A DNA stretch of 64,000 nt from Thiospirillum jenense (GCF_014145225.1 NZ_JABVCQ010000009.1:1-64000); one strand, 5' to 3'. Positions 36,068-45,703 are shown, counted from the stretch's first letter. Numbers and translations are program-made. The notes: a model not told the origin generated them from the letters alone.

Positions 36068-39000
36068 TTACGACGGCATCTGTTGCACGGCATACGCCGC
36101 CTGCTCGGCAATGGTTTGCAATCGATAGACATCACGCGGCGTTAATTGCAAGCCCGCTTCATTGGCACGGACAAGCATTTTAATACTCAAAATTGAATCG
36201 CCACCCAATTCAAAAAAGTTATCGTGAATACCGACCTGTTCTATTCCTAATACCAGCGCCCAAATCTTGGCTAATGTCTGTTCTACTTCGGTGCGCGGTT
36301 CAACATAATTCGCCGCCGCGTATTCAATTGGCGTGGTGGCGAGTTGGTTTAATAATGCAGCACGATCAAGTTTATCATTCGCCGTGCGCGGCAGGGCGGG
36401 CAGGTTAATAAAACGTTGTGGAATTAAATAATCCGGCAACCGCGGCGCGAGGAATTGATGATAATTCGGCGGCGCATCCGTCGGGTTCATTAACACAATA
36501 AACGCCGCTAAACTCGCGCTATTTGCCGCCGGCGGTTGCCAGGCTAATACAATTGCTTGGGCAATCGCGGGATGTTCATTTAATACCGCCGCCACTTCGC
36601 CCGGCTCAACGCGATGCCCACGAATCTTAATTTGTTCATCCGTCCGCCCGCAGAATTCTAATTGCCCATCATTTAACCAGCGCACCAAATCACCCGTGCG
36701 ATACAGCCGCGCTGCGGGTTCTGAATTGAATGGATCGGGAATAAACCGCTGCGCAGTTAATTCCGGTTGTTGCCAATAGCCGCGTGCCAAATGCGCCCCG
36801 CCCAAATACAATTCTCCAATTAACCCGAGCGGTAACAATTGCTGGTTTTCATTTAAAACCTGTGCAATCACGCCCGGCAGCGGCCGCCCGAGTGGCGGTT
36901 TTTTGTCTAATGACCAATCCCACGCCAGCGTTGCGCCAATCGTGGTTTCCGTCGGTCCATAACCATTTAATAACCGCCGCCCGCGCCCCCAGCGTTGCGC
37001 TAATTCAATTGATAAACTTTCACCGCCAACGCTAATGGTGGTTAATTCGGGTAATTCAACATCATTCGGGCAGGCGGCTAATACCGCTGGCACGAGCGTG
37101 GCGGTGGTGATGCGTTGATCGCGCAATAGGTGAATTAAACCCGCGCCGGGCAGCAGTGCTTCACGCGGGGCGAGGTAGAGCGTCGCGCCAGCACCGAGCG
37201 TGCGGCAGATTTCGCCGAGCGACGCATCAAAACTCAGCGCGATGGTGGCGAGTACCCGCTGATCGGAGGTGAGCCGAAATCGCGGGATTTGGGCGCGAAT
37301 GACCCGCGTTAAGCTGTGATGTTCGACCATCACGCCTTTGGGGCGGCCGGTCGAGCCGGAGGTGTAAATCAGGTACGCCAATTGGTGCGGGTTGACGTGA
37401 TTTGATAACGCGGTGGCGGTGGCGGGCATTTCTCCCTCACCCCAACCCTCTCCCGCTGGGAGAGGGAGTGCTACCCAATCCGCTGGGAGTGAAATCACCG
37501 CCGCCGTCACCTCGGGCAACTGATCGCGCACGGCGTCACTGGTCACGATCACCGCCGGCCGGGCATCGTCAAGCAACCACGCCAGCCGCTCGCTCGGCAA
37601 GTTGGGATCGAGCGGCAAATAGACGCCACCGGCTTTGAAAATCGCCAAAATCGTGACAATTGCCGCCGCGCCGCGTTCCAAAAACATCCCGACCACTTGC
37701 TCAGGTTGCAACCCGCGTTCCAACAACTGCGCGGCCAGCGACGTGGCGCACTGGTCAAGTTGCGCGTAACTCAACTGCTGATCCGCCCCCCACGCCAGCG
37801 CCGCGTGATCGGGTTGCACCTGCGCCTGTTCGGCAATCAACTGGTGAATGCAGGCGGGCGGTTCGGCGGCGAGCGCGGCAAATGTCGCCTCGTTCACCTG
37901 ACCACGACTGAACTGGTGCAACTGTTCGCGCTCGGCCGCGCTGATCAAACTGGTCGGGGCGAGCGGCACCTCGGGCTGTTGCGTGATCGTGACCAGCAAC
38001 GTCAGCCAGTGATTCACCAGCCGCTGCATCGTGCTGCGCTCGAACAGATGCGGGCTGTAACGCAAATCACCTGTCAAGCCGTGCGGCGTTTCGGTCAAGG
38101 TCAGCGTCAAATCAAAATAGATCGCCGCGCCGGCCGCACCGCTCATCTCAGACTCGCCCTCTCCCAGCGCGAGCGGGTCGGGGTGCGGGAGAACCGCGGC
38201 CGGTAATGCTGATCCCGCGCCAGCACCACTCCCGCCACCGTGCGGCAGGGTTTGCAGCACCAGCAACACCTGCACCAGCGGCTGGGCGTGCAAATCCCGT
38301 TGCGGCGCCAGCTCGTCCACCAGTTGCTCGAACGGCAAATCTTGATGGGCGTAGGCATCCAAACAGGTTTGCTTGACCTGCTGCAACAGGTGCCGAAAAC
38401 TCGGCGCACCGGACAAATCGCTCCGCAGCGCTAACGTGTTGACAAATAAACCAATTAAGCCTTCCAACTCGGCGCGGTTGCGATTGGCGACGGGCGTGCC
38501 AACCACCACGTCGGTTTGTCCGCTGTAACAGCGCAGCAGCCACTGGAACGCGGCCAGTAGCACCATGAACAGCGTCGCCTGTTCCAATTGCCCGAGCGTG
38601 TGCAGGCGCTGGGTCAGGGCGGTATCCAAGTTGAGCGCCACGCGGGCGCTACCGTTCGGGGGCGTGGCGGTGCGCGGGTGATCGGTCGGCAAGGTCAGTG
38701 GCACGACGCCGGCGAGTTTTTGTCGCCAATAATCAAGCAGTTGCTGGCGCGATTCGCCGTGCAGTAACTGCCGCTGCCAGATGGCGTAGTCGCGGTATTG
38801 CAGCGGGAGCGGTGGCAGTTGCGCGACCTGACCGCGGCGGGCGGCGGTGTAAAACTGCAACAGTTCACGGCGCAGGATCGCCAGTGACCAGCCGTCGGTG
38901 ATGATGTGATGTAACGCGACGAGCAGCAGTTGGTGCGTTGGTTCAAGCAGCGCGGCGGTGATGCGCAGCAGCGGCCCCGTCGCCAAATCAAACGGTTGCG

Positions 39001-42000
39001 CCATGATCTGTAGCCGCAACCGTTGCAACGCGGCGCGGTGTTGCACGCGGGCGACGTGGGTAAAGTCCAACAGTTGGAGCGGCGGCGGCAGTTCGGGCAA
39101 AATCCGTTGCACCGGTTCGGCGTTGTCGTCCAAACCAAACACGGTGCGCAGAGTTTCGTGCCGTTGCACCAGCGCGGTGATCGCCTCGCGCAGCGCCAGC
39201 TCGTCAAATTGCCCCGTCAAGTTGATCGGGATGAGCGTGGTGTAGAGCGGACTGCCGGGGGCGAGTTGCGCTAAAAACCACAGCCGCTGTTGCCCGAACG
39301 ATTGCGGAGCGCGGATTTCACCGCTCGCGTCGGTCGTGACCAATTCCGTCGCCAGGAGCGGCAGGTCAGCATCGGCAGCAAAGTGCGGATCGTCACGGTG
39401 ACTGTCTAACCACGCCGCGACGCTGGCCACCGTGCCGTCGTCCAAAATCACCGCGAGCGGAATTTGCAACTGGAACTGGTCGCGCAGCCGCGTCATCACC
39501 TGCGTCGCCAGCAGCGAATGCCCGCCCAAATGAGTGAAGCGGTCGTCAACGTTGAGATGCGGCTGGCGCAGCACGGTTGACCAAATTTCGGCCACGCGCT
39601 GCTCGGTGGCGGTAGTCGGCGAGCGCGGCGCGGTGTCAGTCGCTGACTGGTGCTGGCGCTCGGTGAAATCAGTATTCGGATCAGGCAACGCCTGCCGATC
39701 TAATTTGCCACTCGGCGTCAGCGGCAGGCGTTCGAGTGGAATCAACCGCGCCGGCACGAGGTAGGCGGGGAGTTGCTGCTGCAAAAACTCCAGTACCGGC
39801 AATGGATTAGGCGGCGCATCCGCTGACGCCGACGGGTCAGCCGCGTACACGACAAACGCCACCAGTTGCTGCTGCGCGGTCGCCACCACTGCCGCCTGCG
39901 CAATGGTGGGATGTCGCCGCAAAACGGCTTCAATTTCGCCCAACTCGACGCGATACCCGCGAATTTTCACCTGTTGATCGGTGCGCCCGAGCAATTCCAA
40001 CTGCCCGTCGGGTCGCCAGCGAGCGCGATCACCGCTGCGGTAACACGCCGTGCCACGCTGCGGCTGGAACGGGTCGGGAATGAACCGCTCGGCCGTCAAT
40101 CCGGGGTGTCCGAGGTAGCCCAGCGTCACGCCGTCACCGCCGATCACCACCTCACCGGCCACGCCGATTGGCACAGAACGTCCAGCAGAATCAAGCACAT
40201 AGATTTGGCAGTTGGCGAACGGCCGCCCGAGCGGCGCGGGATGTTCACAATTGCGCCCGAGCGCGGCGTAGCGCGTCACATCCCACGTCTCGCTCGTGCC
40301 GTACACATTCACTAATAAACGGTCGGGTAATTGCGCGGCAAAGCGTTCGGATAAATCAGCGGGTAATGGCTCGCCACTGCAAATCCATTGCTGTAAATGC
40401 GGTAAATGCTGCGCAATTGCGGCATCGGTATCTAATAAACTGCGCAATAATGACGGCACCAAAACCAATCGCGTCACACCCGCAGCCGCCAATGTTTTAA
40501 TTAACAACACGGGATCACGCGCTGTCGTTTGGTCAATTAACCGCGTCGGGCAATTCCAATGCCAAGCGTAAAATAACTCCCAAATCGAATCAATAAAATT
40601 GAATGATGTTTTGGCGGCTAACACTTCATTCGGCCGCAATGGTTCTGGTTCAATAAACAACCGATTAACCGCCACGCGATGCGGCAATAAAGCGCCCTTT
40701 GGTTGACCGGTTGATCCCGACGTATAAATCACCACCGCCACGCGCTCGGCATAATTATTTGTATCGGGCGGCAAATTATCTGCTGGCGCGTCGGCCCATA
40801 AATGCGCATCCTGATCGAATTGAATCACCTGCACCGCAGATTGGGTCAAGTTTAATTCACGATGCAGCGCGGTTAATGCCGTTTGCGTTAATAACCAATG
40901 CACCCCGGCGTCGGCTAACATAAATGCCAAACGCGGCGCAGGATAATCGGGATCCAATGGCACATACCCGCCGCCTGCTTTTAAGATTGCTAATAACCCA
41001 ATCACCGCGGCCCGCGAGCGTTCAATTGCCAAGCCGACCAGCGCATCCGCCGTCACGCCCAGCGCCCGCAAATAATACGCGAGTTGATTGGCCTGTTGAT
41101 TCAGCGCGGCAAAAGTCAATTCACCGTCATTATCTATCACCGCAATTGCATTGGGCGTCCGCGCTGCGGCTAATTCAAAAACTTGATGCAAACCCAATTG
41201 ACGCGGGTAATCAACTTGCGCATGATTCCATTGCGTGATAATGACAGCCGCTTCCGCTGCTGACATGAGCGGCAATTTACCCAATTGCTGCGTGGAATGC
41301 GTGGTTAATACGGTTAAAAACCATTGCACCTGCTGCAATAACCGCATGAGCATTTCCGCGCCGTAGTATTGCGTGTGCGCCGTTAAAGTTAATCGCAACG
41401 CGGCCGGCGTTTCAAAAACCATCAATGACAACGGAATACTGGTAAAACTCAGCGGCGCATTCGCTTGATTCACATTGTCAATTGCCGGTGCGCCGCCGTT
41501 TAATGCTTGACTATTAAAGGTGACGAGCGTATTAAACAGCGGCACGTTGGCGGGTAATTCACTCCAGGTTTGAATCTGCGCGGGCGGCGTGTGTTCATAG
41601 GTTTGGACAGTTAATAATTGCGAATGCAGCGCGCTCAACCAATCGGCCACCGACTCCTGCCAATTCAATTGCACACGCACCGGCAACGCATTAATCAATA
41701 ATCCAATCATCTCGGTTAAATCGGGATAATTCACCGACCGCCCCGAAAAAGTGGCGCCAAATACCAAATCACGCTCGCCACTCCATAATTGTAAAAGCAA
41801 CGCCCACGCCGCTTGCAATACGGTATTGATGGTTAAATGTAATTGTTGCGCCAGCGATTGAATGGCCATTGTCAGCGCCGCTGGCAAGACTAATTCTTGA
41901 CTAATAAACGGCTGTGCTGGATGGGCAGTAGCGGTGCGTTTTATTAACCCCGGCAAGGGCGTGGGTGAAATAAAACCGCTGAATTGTTGCCGCCAAAACT

Positions 42001-42613
42001 GTTCAATTGGCGTGAAATCTTGCGCTGTCAACCACTGCGCGTATTCACCAAATGATGGTGGCGGCGGCAATTGTAACGAGCGCTGTTGGCGAATAGCAAT
42101 GTAATGCCGCTGCACATCGCGCTGTAATAATCCACCCGACCAACCGTCAAATAACGCATGATGATGGCTTTTAATTACCGTCCAGCGCCGCGCATCGTGT
42201 TGAATTAATAACAGGCGCAATAACGGCGGTTCAGTTAAAATAAAACCGCGCCGCCGATCTTGTAATAACAGCGTTTTTAATTGCTGCCGCTGGGTTAATT
42301 CGGACAATTCACGCCAATCAAGTTGGGTGATTTGCAAGTCAGCGTGATGATACACGACCTGCATTAAATAGGTGTCATCTTGCCATTGAAACGCGGTGCG
42401 CAAAATGGCATGGCGCGTAATGATCTGCTGCCACGCGGTCGTGAAGGCCGGCACGTCAAGATCATTCACGCTTACCGCTAATTGTTGAAAAAATAAACCC
42501 GCGTGCGGCGCTTGCAAGGTTTGTAATACCATGCCCTGTTGCAATGGTGAAAGCGGATAAACTGCTTCAATTGCGGGATTGGAGGTTAATTGAGTTGAAT
42601 CGCAGCCGTGCAT
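36068..42613 (-). CDS. Two-module non-ribosomal peptide synthetase (C-A-T-C-A-T)
   Basis: A 2181-residue megasynthase. Domains: C1 (about 15-450, HHALFDG at about 153), A1 (465-965, YTSGSTGQPKG), T1 (1000-1075, Ser in LGGHSLLA), C2 (1100-1530, LCL-like HHIITDGWS), A2 (1550-2060, YTSGSTGRPKG) and T2 (2090-2175, LGGDSILSIK). It starts with C and ends with T: no thioesterase, reductase or epimerase. The first C could take a fatty acyl or peptidyl chain from another protein. My reading of the A1 specificity pocket is I-D-W-V-I-S-, close to beta-alanine types (VDWVIS...). A2 reads D-A-G-T-S-G-, which I cannot assign. No phosphopantetheinyl transferase is near. Two palindromic repeats sit in-frame in loops. 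Confidence 0.93.
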   Translation of the reverse strand: MHGCDSTQLTSNPAIEAVYPLSPLQQGMVLQTLQAPHAGLFFQQLAVSVNDLDVPAFTTAWQQIITRHAILRTAFQWQDDTYLMQVVYHHADLQITQLDWRELSELTQRQQLKTLLLQDRRRGFILTEPPLLRLLLIQHDARRWTVIKSHHHALFDGWSGGLLQRDVQRHYIAIRQQRSLQLPPPPSFGEYAQWLTAQDFTPIEQFWRQQFSGFISPTPLPGLIKRTATAHPAQPFISQELVLPAALTMAIQSLAQQLHLTINTVLQAAWALLLQLWSGERDLVFGATFSGRSVNYPDLTEMIGLLINALPVRVQLNWQESVADWLSALHSQLLTVQTYEHTPPAQIQTWSELPANVPLFNTLVTFNSQALNGGAPAIDNVNQANAPLSFTSIPLSLMVFETPAALRLTLTAHTQYYGAEMLMRLLQQVQWFLTVLTTHSTQQLGKLPLMSAAEAAVIITQWNHAQVDYPRQLGLHQVFELAAARTPNAIAVIDNDGELTFAALNQQANQLAYYLRALGVTADALVGLAIERSRAAVIGLLAILKAGGGYVPLDPDYPAPRLAFMLADAGVHWLLTQTALTALHRELNLTQSAVQVIQFDQDAHLWADAPADNLPPDTNNYAERVAVVIYTSGSTGQPKGALLPHRVAVNRLFIEPEPLRPNEVLAAKTSFNFIDSIWELFYAWHWNCPTRLIDQTTARDPVLLIKTLAAAGVTRLVLVPSLLRSLLDTDAAIAQHLPHLQQWICSGEPLPADLSERFAAQLPDRLLVNVYGTSETWDVTRYAALGRNCEHPAPLGRPFANCQIYVLDSAGRSVPIGVAGEVVIGGDGVTLGYLGHPGLTAERFIPDPFQPQRGTACYRSGDRARWRPDGQLELLGRTDQQVKIRGYRVELGEIEAVLRRHPTIAQAAVVATAQQQLVAFVVYAADPSASADAPPNPLPVLEFLQQQLPAYLVPARLIPLERLPLTPSGKLDRQALPDPNTDFTERQHQSATDTAPRSPTTATEQRVAEIWSTVLRQPHLNVDDRFTHLGGHSLLATQVMTRLRDQFQLQIPLAVILDDGTVASVAAWLDSHRDDPHFAADADLPLLATELVTTDASGEIRAPQSFGQQRLWFLAQLAPGSPLYTTLIPINLTGQFDELALREAITALVQRHETLRTVFGLDDNAEPVQRILPELPPPLQLLDFTHVARVQHRAALQRLRLQIMAQPFDLATGPLLRITAALLEPTHQLLLVALHHIITDGWSLAILRRELLQFYTAARRGQVAQLPPLPLQYRDYAIWQRQLLHGESRQQLLDYWRQKLAGVVPLTLPTDHPRTATPPNGSARVALNLDTALTQRLHTLGQLEQATLFMVLLAAFQWLLRCYSGQTDVVVGTPVANRNRAELEGLIGLFVNTLALRSDLSGAPSFRHLLQQVKQTCLDAYAHQDLPFEQLVDELAPQRDLHAQPLVQVLLVLQTLPHGGGSGAGAGSALPAAVLPHPDPLALGEGESEMSGAAGAAIYFDLTLTLTETPHGLTGDLRYSPHLFERSTMQRLVNHWLTLLVTITQQPEVPLAPTSLISAAEREQLHQFSRGQVNEATFAALAAEPPACIHQLIAEQAQVQPDHAALAWGADQQLSYAQLDQCATSLAAQLLERGLQPEQVVGMFLERGAAAIVTILAIFKAGGVYLPLDPNLPSERLAWLLDDARPAVIVTSDAVRDQLPEVTAAVISLPADWVALPLPAGEGWGEGEMPATATALSNHVNPHQLAYLIYTSGSTGRPKGVMVEHHSLTRVIRAQIPRFRLTSDQRVLATIALSFDASLGEICRTLGAGATLYLAPREALLPGAGLIHLLRDQRITTATLVPAVLAACPNDVELPELTTISVGGESLSIELAQRWGRGRRLLNGYGPTETTIGATLAWDWSLDKKPPLGRPLPGVIAQVLNENQQLLPLGLIGELYLGGAHLARGYWQQPELTAQRFIPDPFNSEPAARLYRTGDLVRWLNDGQLEFCGRTDEQIKIRGHRVEPGEVAAVLNEHPAIAQAIVLAWQPPAANSASLAAFIVLMNPTDAPPNYHQFLAPRLPDYLIPQRFINLPALPRTANDKLDRAALLNQLATTPIEYAAANYVEPRTEVEQTLAKIWALVLGIEQVGIHDNFFELGGDSILSIKMLVRANEAGLQLTPRDVYRLQTIAEQAAYAVQQMPS
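37432..37468. repeat. REP-like palindrome inside the NRPS A2 domain (in-frame)
   Basis: Contains the perfect 9-bp palindrome CCCTCTCCC (37446-37454) / GGGAGAGGG (37458-37466) with loop GCT, preceded by CTCCCTCACCCCAA. This is the form of a palindrome family dispersed in many proteobacterial genomes. On the NRPS strand it reads LPLPAGEGWGEGE in the variable loop just ahead of the core A3 motif YTSGSTG, so reading continues through it. No other full-length copy was noticed in the window except the related one at 38,155-38,193. Confidence 0.8.
38155..38193. repeat. Second REP-like palindrome inside the NRPS C2 domain (in-frame)
   Basis: CGCCCTCTCCC (38155-38165), then AGCGCGAGCGGG, then TGCGGGAGAA, related to the 37,432-37,468 element by its CCTCTCCC and GGGAGA arms. 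On the NRPS strand it reads LPHPDPLALGEGESE in the loop between the conserved segment VQVLLVLQTL and the FDLTLTLTE strand of C2, which is variable in other C domains. The repeat adds about 13 residues without breaking the frame. Confidence 0.7.
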
Positions 42614-42777
42614 TGTGTGCCTGACAGTGAAGAATAAAAATCGAGGTTAGCGGCTGCCGTTGTTATTAACGCGTTATTAATAAAACGTCGGATGTGGTGA
42701 GGAATAAACCGCATCAATCAAGTGCGCAACCGCTGCAAATGATTGAATCAATCGAGATGTGTTACTCACACGAAGTA

Positions 42778-43674
42778 TTAACTAACCAATCCAAACGTAT
42801 TTCCTGCCGCAGGATCGTAGTTAGCAATAATAAGATGCGTGGCGAAAGCGTGAAACCGATTTTTAATATTCACTGCATAGGATTTGTGATATACACCAAT
42901 AATCATATCGCCATACAAGTGTTCAGTTAGTGGTGTTTTGCCAATCACCAACAACGCTTTACAATTGAGTTTTTTATAGCGAGTGGCCAATTCAAAATGA
43001 TCTTGTTCACCAAAGCCATATTTGTATTCGGCATTGCCATAATCAGAGAACACGCAATCATAAGGGGGGTCTAAAAACATAAAATCATCGACAGTGGCTA
43101 AATCAAATATGTTTTTATAATCAAGATTGTATAGTGCGGTATTCGCCAGCAAGCGCTGGTGCGCAGTGGTCACTAATGACGTATTGAAATGCGCATATCT
43201 ACCATAAGGCACATTAAATTCGCCTTTAGCATTATAGCGAATCATGCCAGAATACGCGGTTTTATTAATAAAAAAATACAGCAGCGCTTCGGAATATTGC
43301 CGCTCAATTAAACCATTAAACATGTCACGGAATTGATAATACAGCGTTTCATTATCATCTGGTACTCGCACATCTGGGTTATTACTTTTTAATTCATCAA
43401 ACCGATTGCGGTTGACCGTGTACAATTTTTCAATCTTTGCAAGTTCTTGTTGCAGTGTATGAAAATCATATTTCACACCGGCATAAAACGCCATTAACTT
43501 TGCGTTGATGTCGTTAATAATCGCTTGTTTAGGTTCTAAATAAAAAAACAGCGCCCCGCCGCCAACAAATGGCTCAATGTACCGACCAGTAAAGGGCGGT
43601 ATGTATGCTTTTAAATGCTGAATGTCTTTTGATTTTCCACCCCGGTATTTAATCAGTGGTTTCATTAGCGACAT
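42778..43674 (-). CDS. D12-class adenine-N6 DNA methyltransferase (Dam-like)
   Basis: A 298-residue methyltransferase that methylates adenine in DNA. It shows the D12/Dam layout: KYRGGKSKDIQHLKAYIP at the N-terminus, the AdoMet motif YIEPFVGGGALFFYL, NDINAKL, NKTAYSGMIRYNAKGEFNVPYGRY and the catalytic DFMFLDPPYDCVFSDYG. The family often recognises GATC or similar, but the target cannot be read from the sequence. No restriction endonuclease gene adjoins it. Starts at ATG 43674, 33 bases after the TPR gene stop in the same direction, with the NRPS 164 bases downstream. Alternatives: phage-derived methylase, or half of a lost restriction system. Confidence 0.92.
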   Translation of the reverse strand: MSLMKPLIKYRGGKSKDIQHLKAYIPPFTGRYIEPFVGGGALFFYLEPKQAIINDINAKLMAFYAGVKYDFHTLQQELAKIEKLYTVNRNRFDELKSNNPDVRVPDDNETLYYQFRDMFNGLIERQYSEALLYFFINKTAYSGMIRYNAKGEFNVPYGRYAHFNTSLVTTAHQRLLANTALYNLDYKNIFDLATVDDFMFLDPPYDCVFSDYGNAEYKYGFGEQDHFELATRYKKLNCKALLVIGKTPLTEHLYGDMIIGVYHKSYAVNIKNRFHAFATHLIIANYDPAAGNTFGLVS

Positions 43675-43707
43675 TTAAATCTGAAATGAAATCACACATC
43701 TGTTTAA

Positions 43708-44883
43708 TTAAACTTGAGCAGTTATCGGCAAGAGCCTGACCGTGAGCAAATCCAGTGTTTTTAATTCCACATCATACGCAAGCGCCCGCGCTTGATCTGT
43801 CGCAACAGTGGTGCTAATTGCGGTTAATTCTGGATGATTCTTTAATATATCAGGGGCATGTAATAGTACGGCTTCAAATTCAGCCACTGCTTCAGGATAG
43901 CGGTGTTGCTGCAAACCAATCATGGCTAACAGATAATGAATTTTGGGTAAATGTTTTTTGCCTTTACTGAGCGTGATTAACCGCTGGCGGGCTTCAGTAA
44001 GTTGATCTTGTGCAATCAGTACTTGCACCAATTGAACATCTGCCAATTGCAATGTTGGTTTTAATTCTAAGGCAGTGCTGAGTGCCGATTGTGCGAGTGA
44101 ATATTCACCTAACTGGTAACAAACTAAACCCAAAATGAACTGCAACTGCGGATCATTTTTTTGTATTTCTAATGCCGCTTGAATAGCCACAAGTGCCGCG
44201 GCATAATCCTGCTGTGTGAAATATAACCGCGCCAATTGCGTTTGAGACTGCCACGCCGTTTTATCTACAGTGGTAATGATTTTTAATTCACAAATGGCCG
44301 CAGTTAAATCACCACGTTGTGCAAACAATTGGGCGCGTAATAATCGCGCTTCTTCTAGTTGCGGGCTTTGGCGGATCGCTTCGTCTAAACACATTAACGC
44401 ATCATCATCGCGTTGAGTGCGCAGATACAAACGGCTTAATTTAATACGCGCTTCACTCAATTTTGCATCCAATTGCAAAGCCTGTTCAAATTGCGTAATC
44501 GCCTGATCTAATTGGTCACGCTTCACATGCACCATGCCACTTAATAGATACGGCAGTGGCAATTGTTGATTCAGATGTGATGCGCCGGCGTAATATTCGA
44601 GCGCCTCATCGTATTGCGCTTGGCGGGCGCACAGATTGCCAATGCCAATATACGCGGCAATGACTTGTGGATTCTGCTCTAAAATCGCTTCAAAGGCGCG
44701 TCGTGCCTCATCATAGCGTTCGGCGGTGACTAATTCACGCGCCGCATCTAATGCAGTTTTAATTTCACGGCCGGCAAATGATGTCAATGAAGGAGACGGA
44801 GCATTAGTGGCATGACTTATTGGACTATTTGGTGATGCCGGTAATTGTTCTTGCGGTTTAATTTTTGCGTTCCACAGTGCCAT
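43708..44883 (-). CDS. TPR repeat protein
   Basis: A 391-residue protein with a low-complexity start (about 1-40) and at least eight TPR repeats from about residue 45 to 345. Examples are AAYIGIGNLCARQAQYDEALEYYAGASHLN and ALMCLDEAIRQSPQLEEARLLRAQLF; the last repeats are less regular. No signal peptide or membrane segment. TPRs bind other proteins; the partner is unknown. It starts 29 bases after the YdjM-like gene stop in the same direction and may share its transcript. Confidence 0.85.
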   Translation of the reverse strand: MALWNAKIKPQEQLPASPNSPISHATNAPSPSLTSFAGREIKTALDAARELVTAERYDEARRAFEAILEQNPQVIAAYIGIGNLCARQAQYDEALEYYAGASHLNQQLPLPYLLSGMVHVKRDQLDQAITQFEQALQLDAKLSEARIKLSRLYLRTQRDDDALMCLDEAIRQSPQLEEARLLRAQLFAQRGDLTAAICELKIITTVDKTAWQSQTQLARLYFTQQDYAAALVAIQAALEIQKNDPQLQFILGLVCYQLGEYSLAQSALSTALELKPTLQLADVQLVQVLIAQDQLTEARQRLITLSKGKKHLPKIHYLLAMIGLQQHRYPEAVAEFEAVLLHAPDILKNHPELTAISTTVATDQARALAYDVELKTLDLLTVRLLPITAQV

Positions 44884-44912
44884 GCTGAAAAAATCCTATT
44901 CAATCATCGTAT

Positions 44913-45659
44913 TTAACGTGATAAACCTAATACACGACCCCAGGTCTGCCAATAATTAAATGACCAGCGGGGCCAATGCTGCGCCACCCAAGTAGTGGGA
45001 ATGCCAAGTGTATTCAAACCGGCTAATACTGGTGCGGGATGCGGTGCAAAACCGAGTAAAAAATAGAGCCATCCAATTAAAAAGAGCGACGCGGGCCAGT
45101 TGCGCAAACTTATGGGTTTTAATGCCGTACCAAACGAACGTTTCACTCGATTGCCGCGTACATCTACGCTGGCAAGTTCATCTAATGTGAGATGGGTAAG
45201 ATAACCCAGTAATATAAATCCAGCGACGAGCCAGCTCATTTGTGTTGATTGAGCAAAAAACGTGTCGGCAGTAATTGCACTAGAAACGGCTAATACAACT
45301 GCCATTAATAACGAATGCCAAATGCCACGATGCACGACAAATCGTATAAAGAGTACTTGTAAAATTTGATTGGCGACTAACCAAATCAATAGCCAAAGGA
45401 CGCCAAATTCTAGTGTGGTGAATTGAAATGGCAGGGTGCGTACTGCCAAATAACCAATGCCAGCGCCGAATAACATTAAAGCACCGCGCATGGGTTTAGA
45501 TTGTTTAACGTCAATATCAGGCAAGAGGCTGGCAATGGTGCCGATTAAAAATAACCATTGCATTTGGTCGGCATCACCTAGTCCACGATCATAGCCGGCA
45601 AGTGCGGTGAGACTGCTGACGGTGATGCCCACGCTTAAATGTGTTTTGAAATTGGCCAT
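44913..45659 (-). CDS. YdjM-like membrane-bound metal-dependent hydrolase
   Basis: A 248-residue protein with about five to six hydrophobic segments. ATG 45659 is preferred over GTG five codons upstream. Family markers: the N-terminal MANFKTHLSVGITVSS, LLPDIDVKQSKPMR, HRGIWHSLL and YLTHLTLDELASVDVRG (His/Asp residues as metal ligands). E. coli YdjM is a LexA-controlled inner-membrane hydrolase-like protein of unknown substrate. No LexA box was checked here. It follows rplI by 45 bases in the same direction. Confidence 0.82.
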   Translation of the reverse strand: MANFKTHLSVGITVSSLTALAGYDRGLGDADQMQWLFLIGTIASLLPDIDVKQSKPMRGALMLFGAGIGYLAVRTLPFQFTTLEFGVLWLLIWLVANQILQVLFIRFVVHRGIWHSLLMAVVLAVSSAITADTFFAQSTQMSWLVAGFILLGYLTHLTLDELASVDVRGNRVKRSFGTALKPISLRNWPASLFLIGWLYFLLGFAPHPAPVLAGLNTLGIPTTWVAQHWPRWSFNYWQTWGRVLGLSR

Positions 45660-45703
45660 GCCAGTTTCACACACGCATCTTGAATACGCTTAATTGCAGT
45701 CAA

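Noticed and set aside
37549-39274. Several long open frames on both strands within the NRPS
   Set aside because: They are shadows of GC-rich codons in the real NRPS frame; composition is Arg/Ala-rich and no motif is seen.
42614-42777. Promoter with both boxes for the NRPS
   Set aside because: AT-rich, but no -35/-10 pair with proper spacing stood out.
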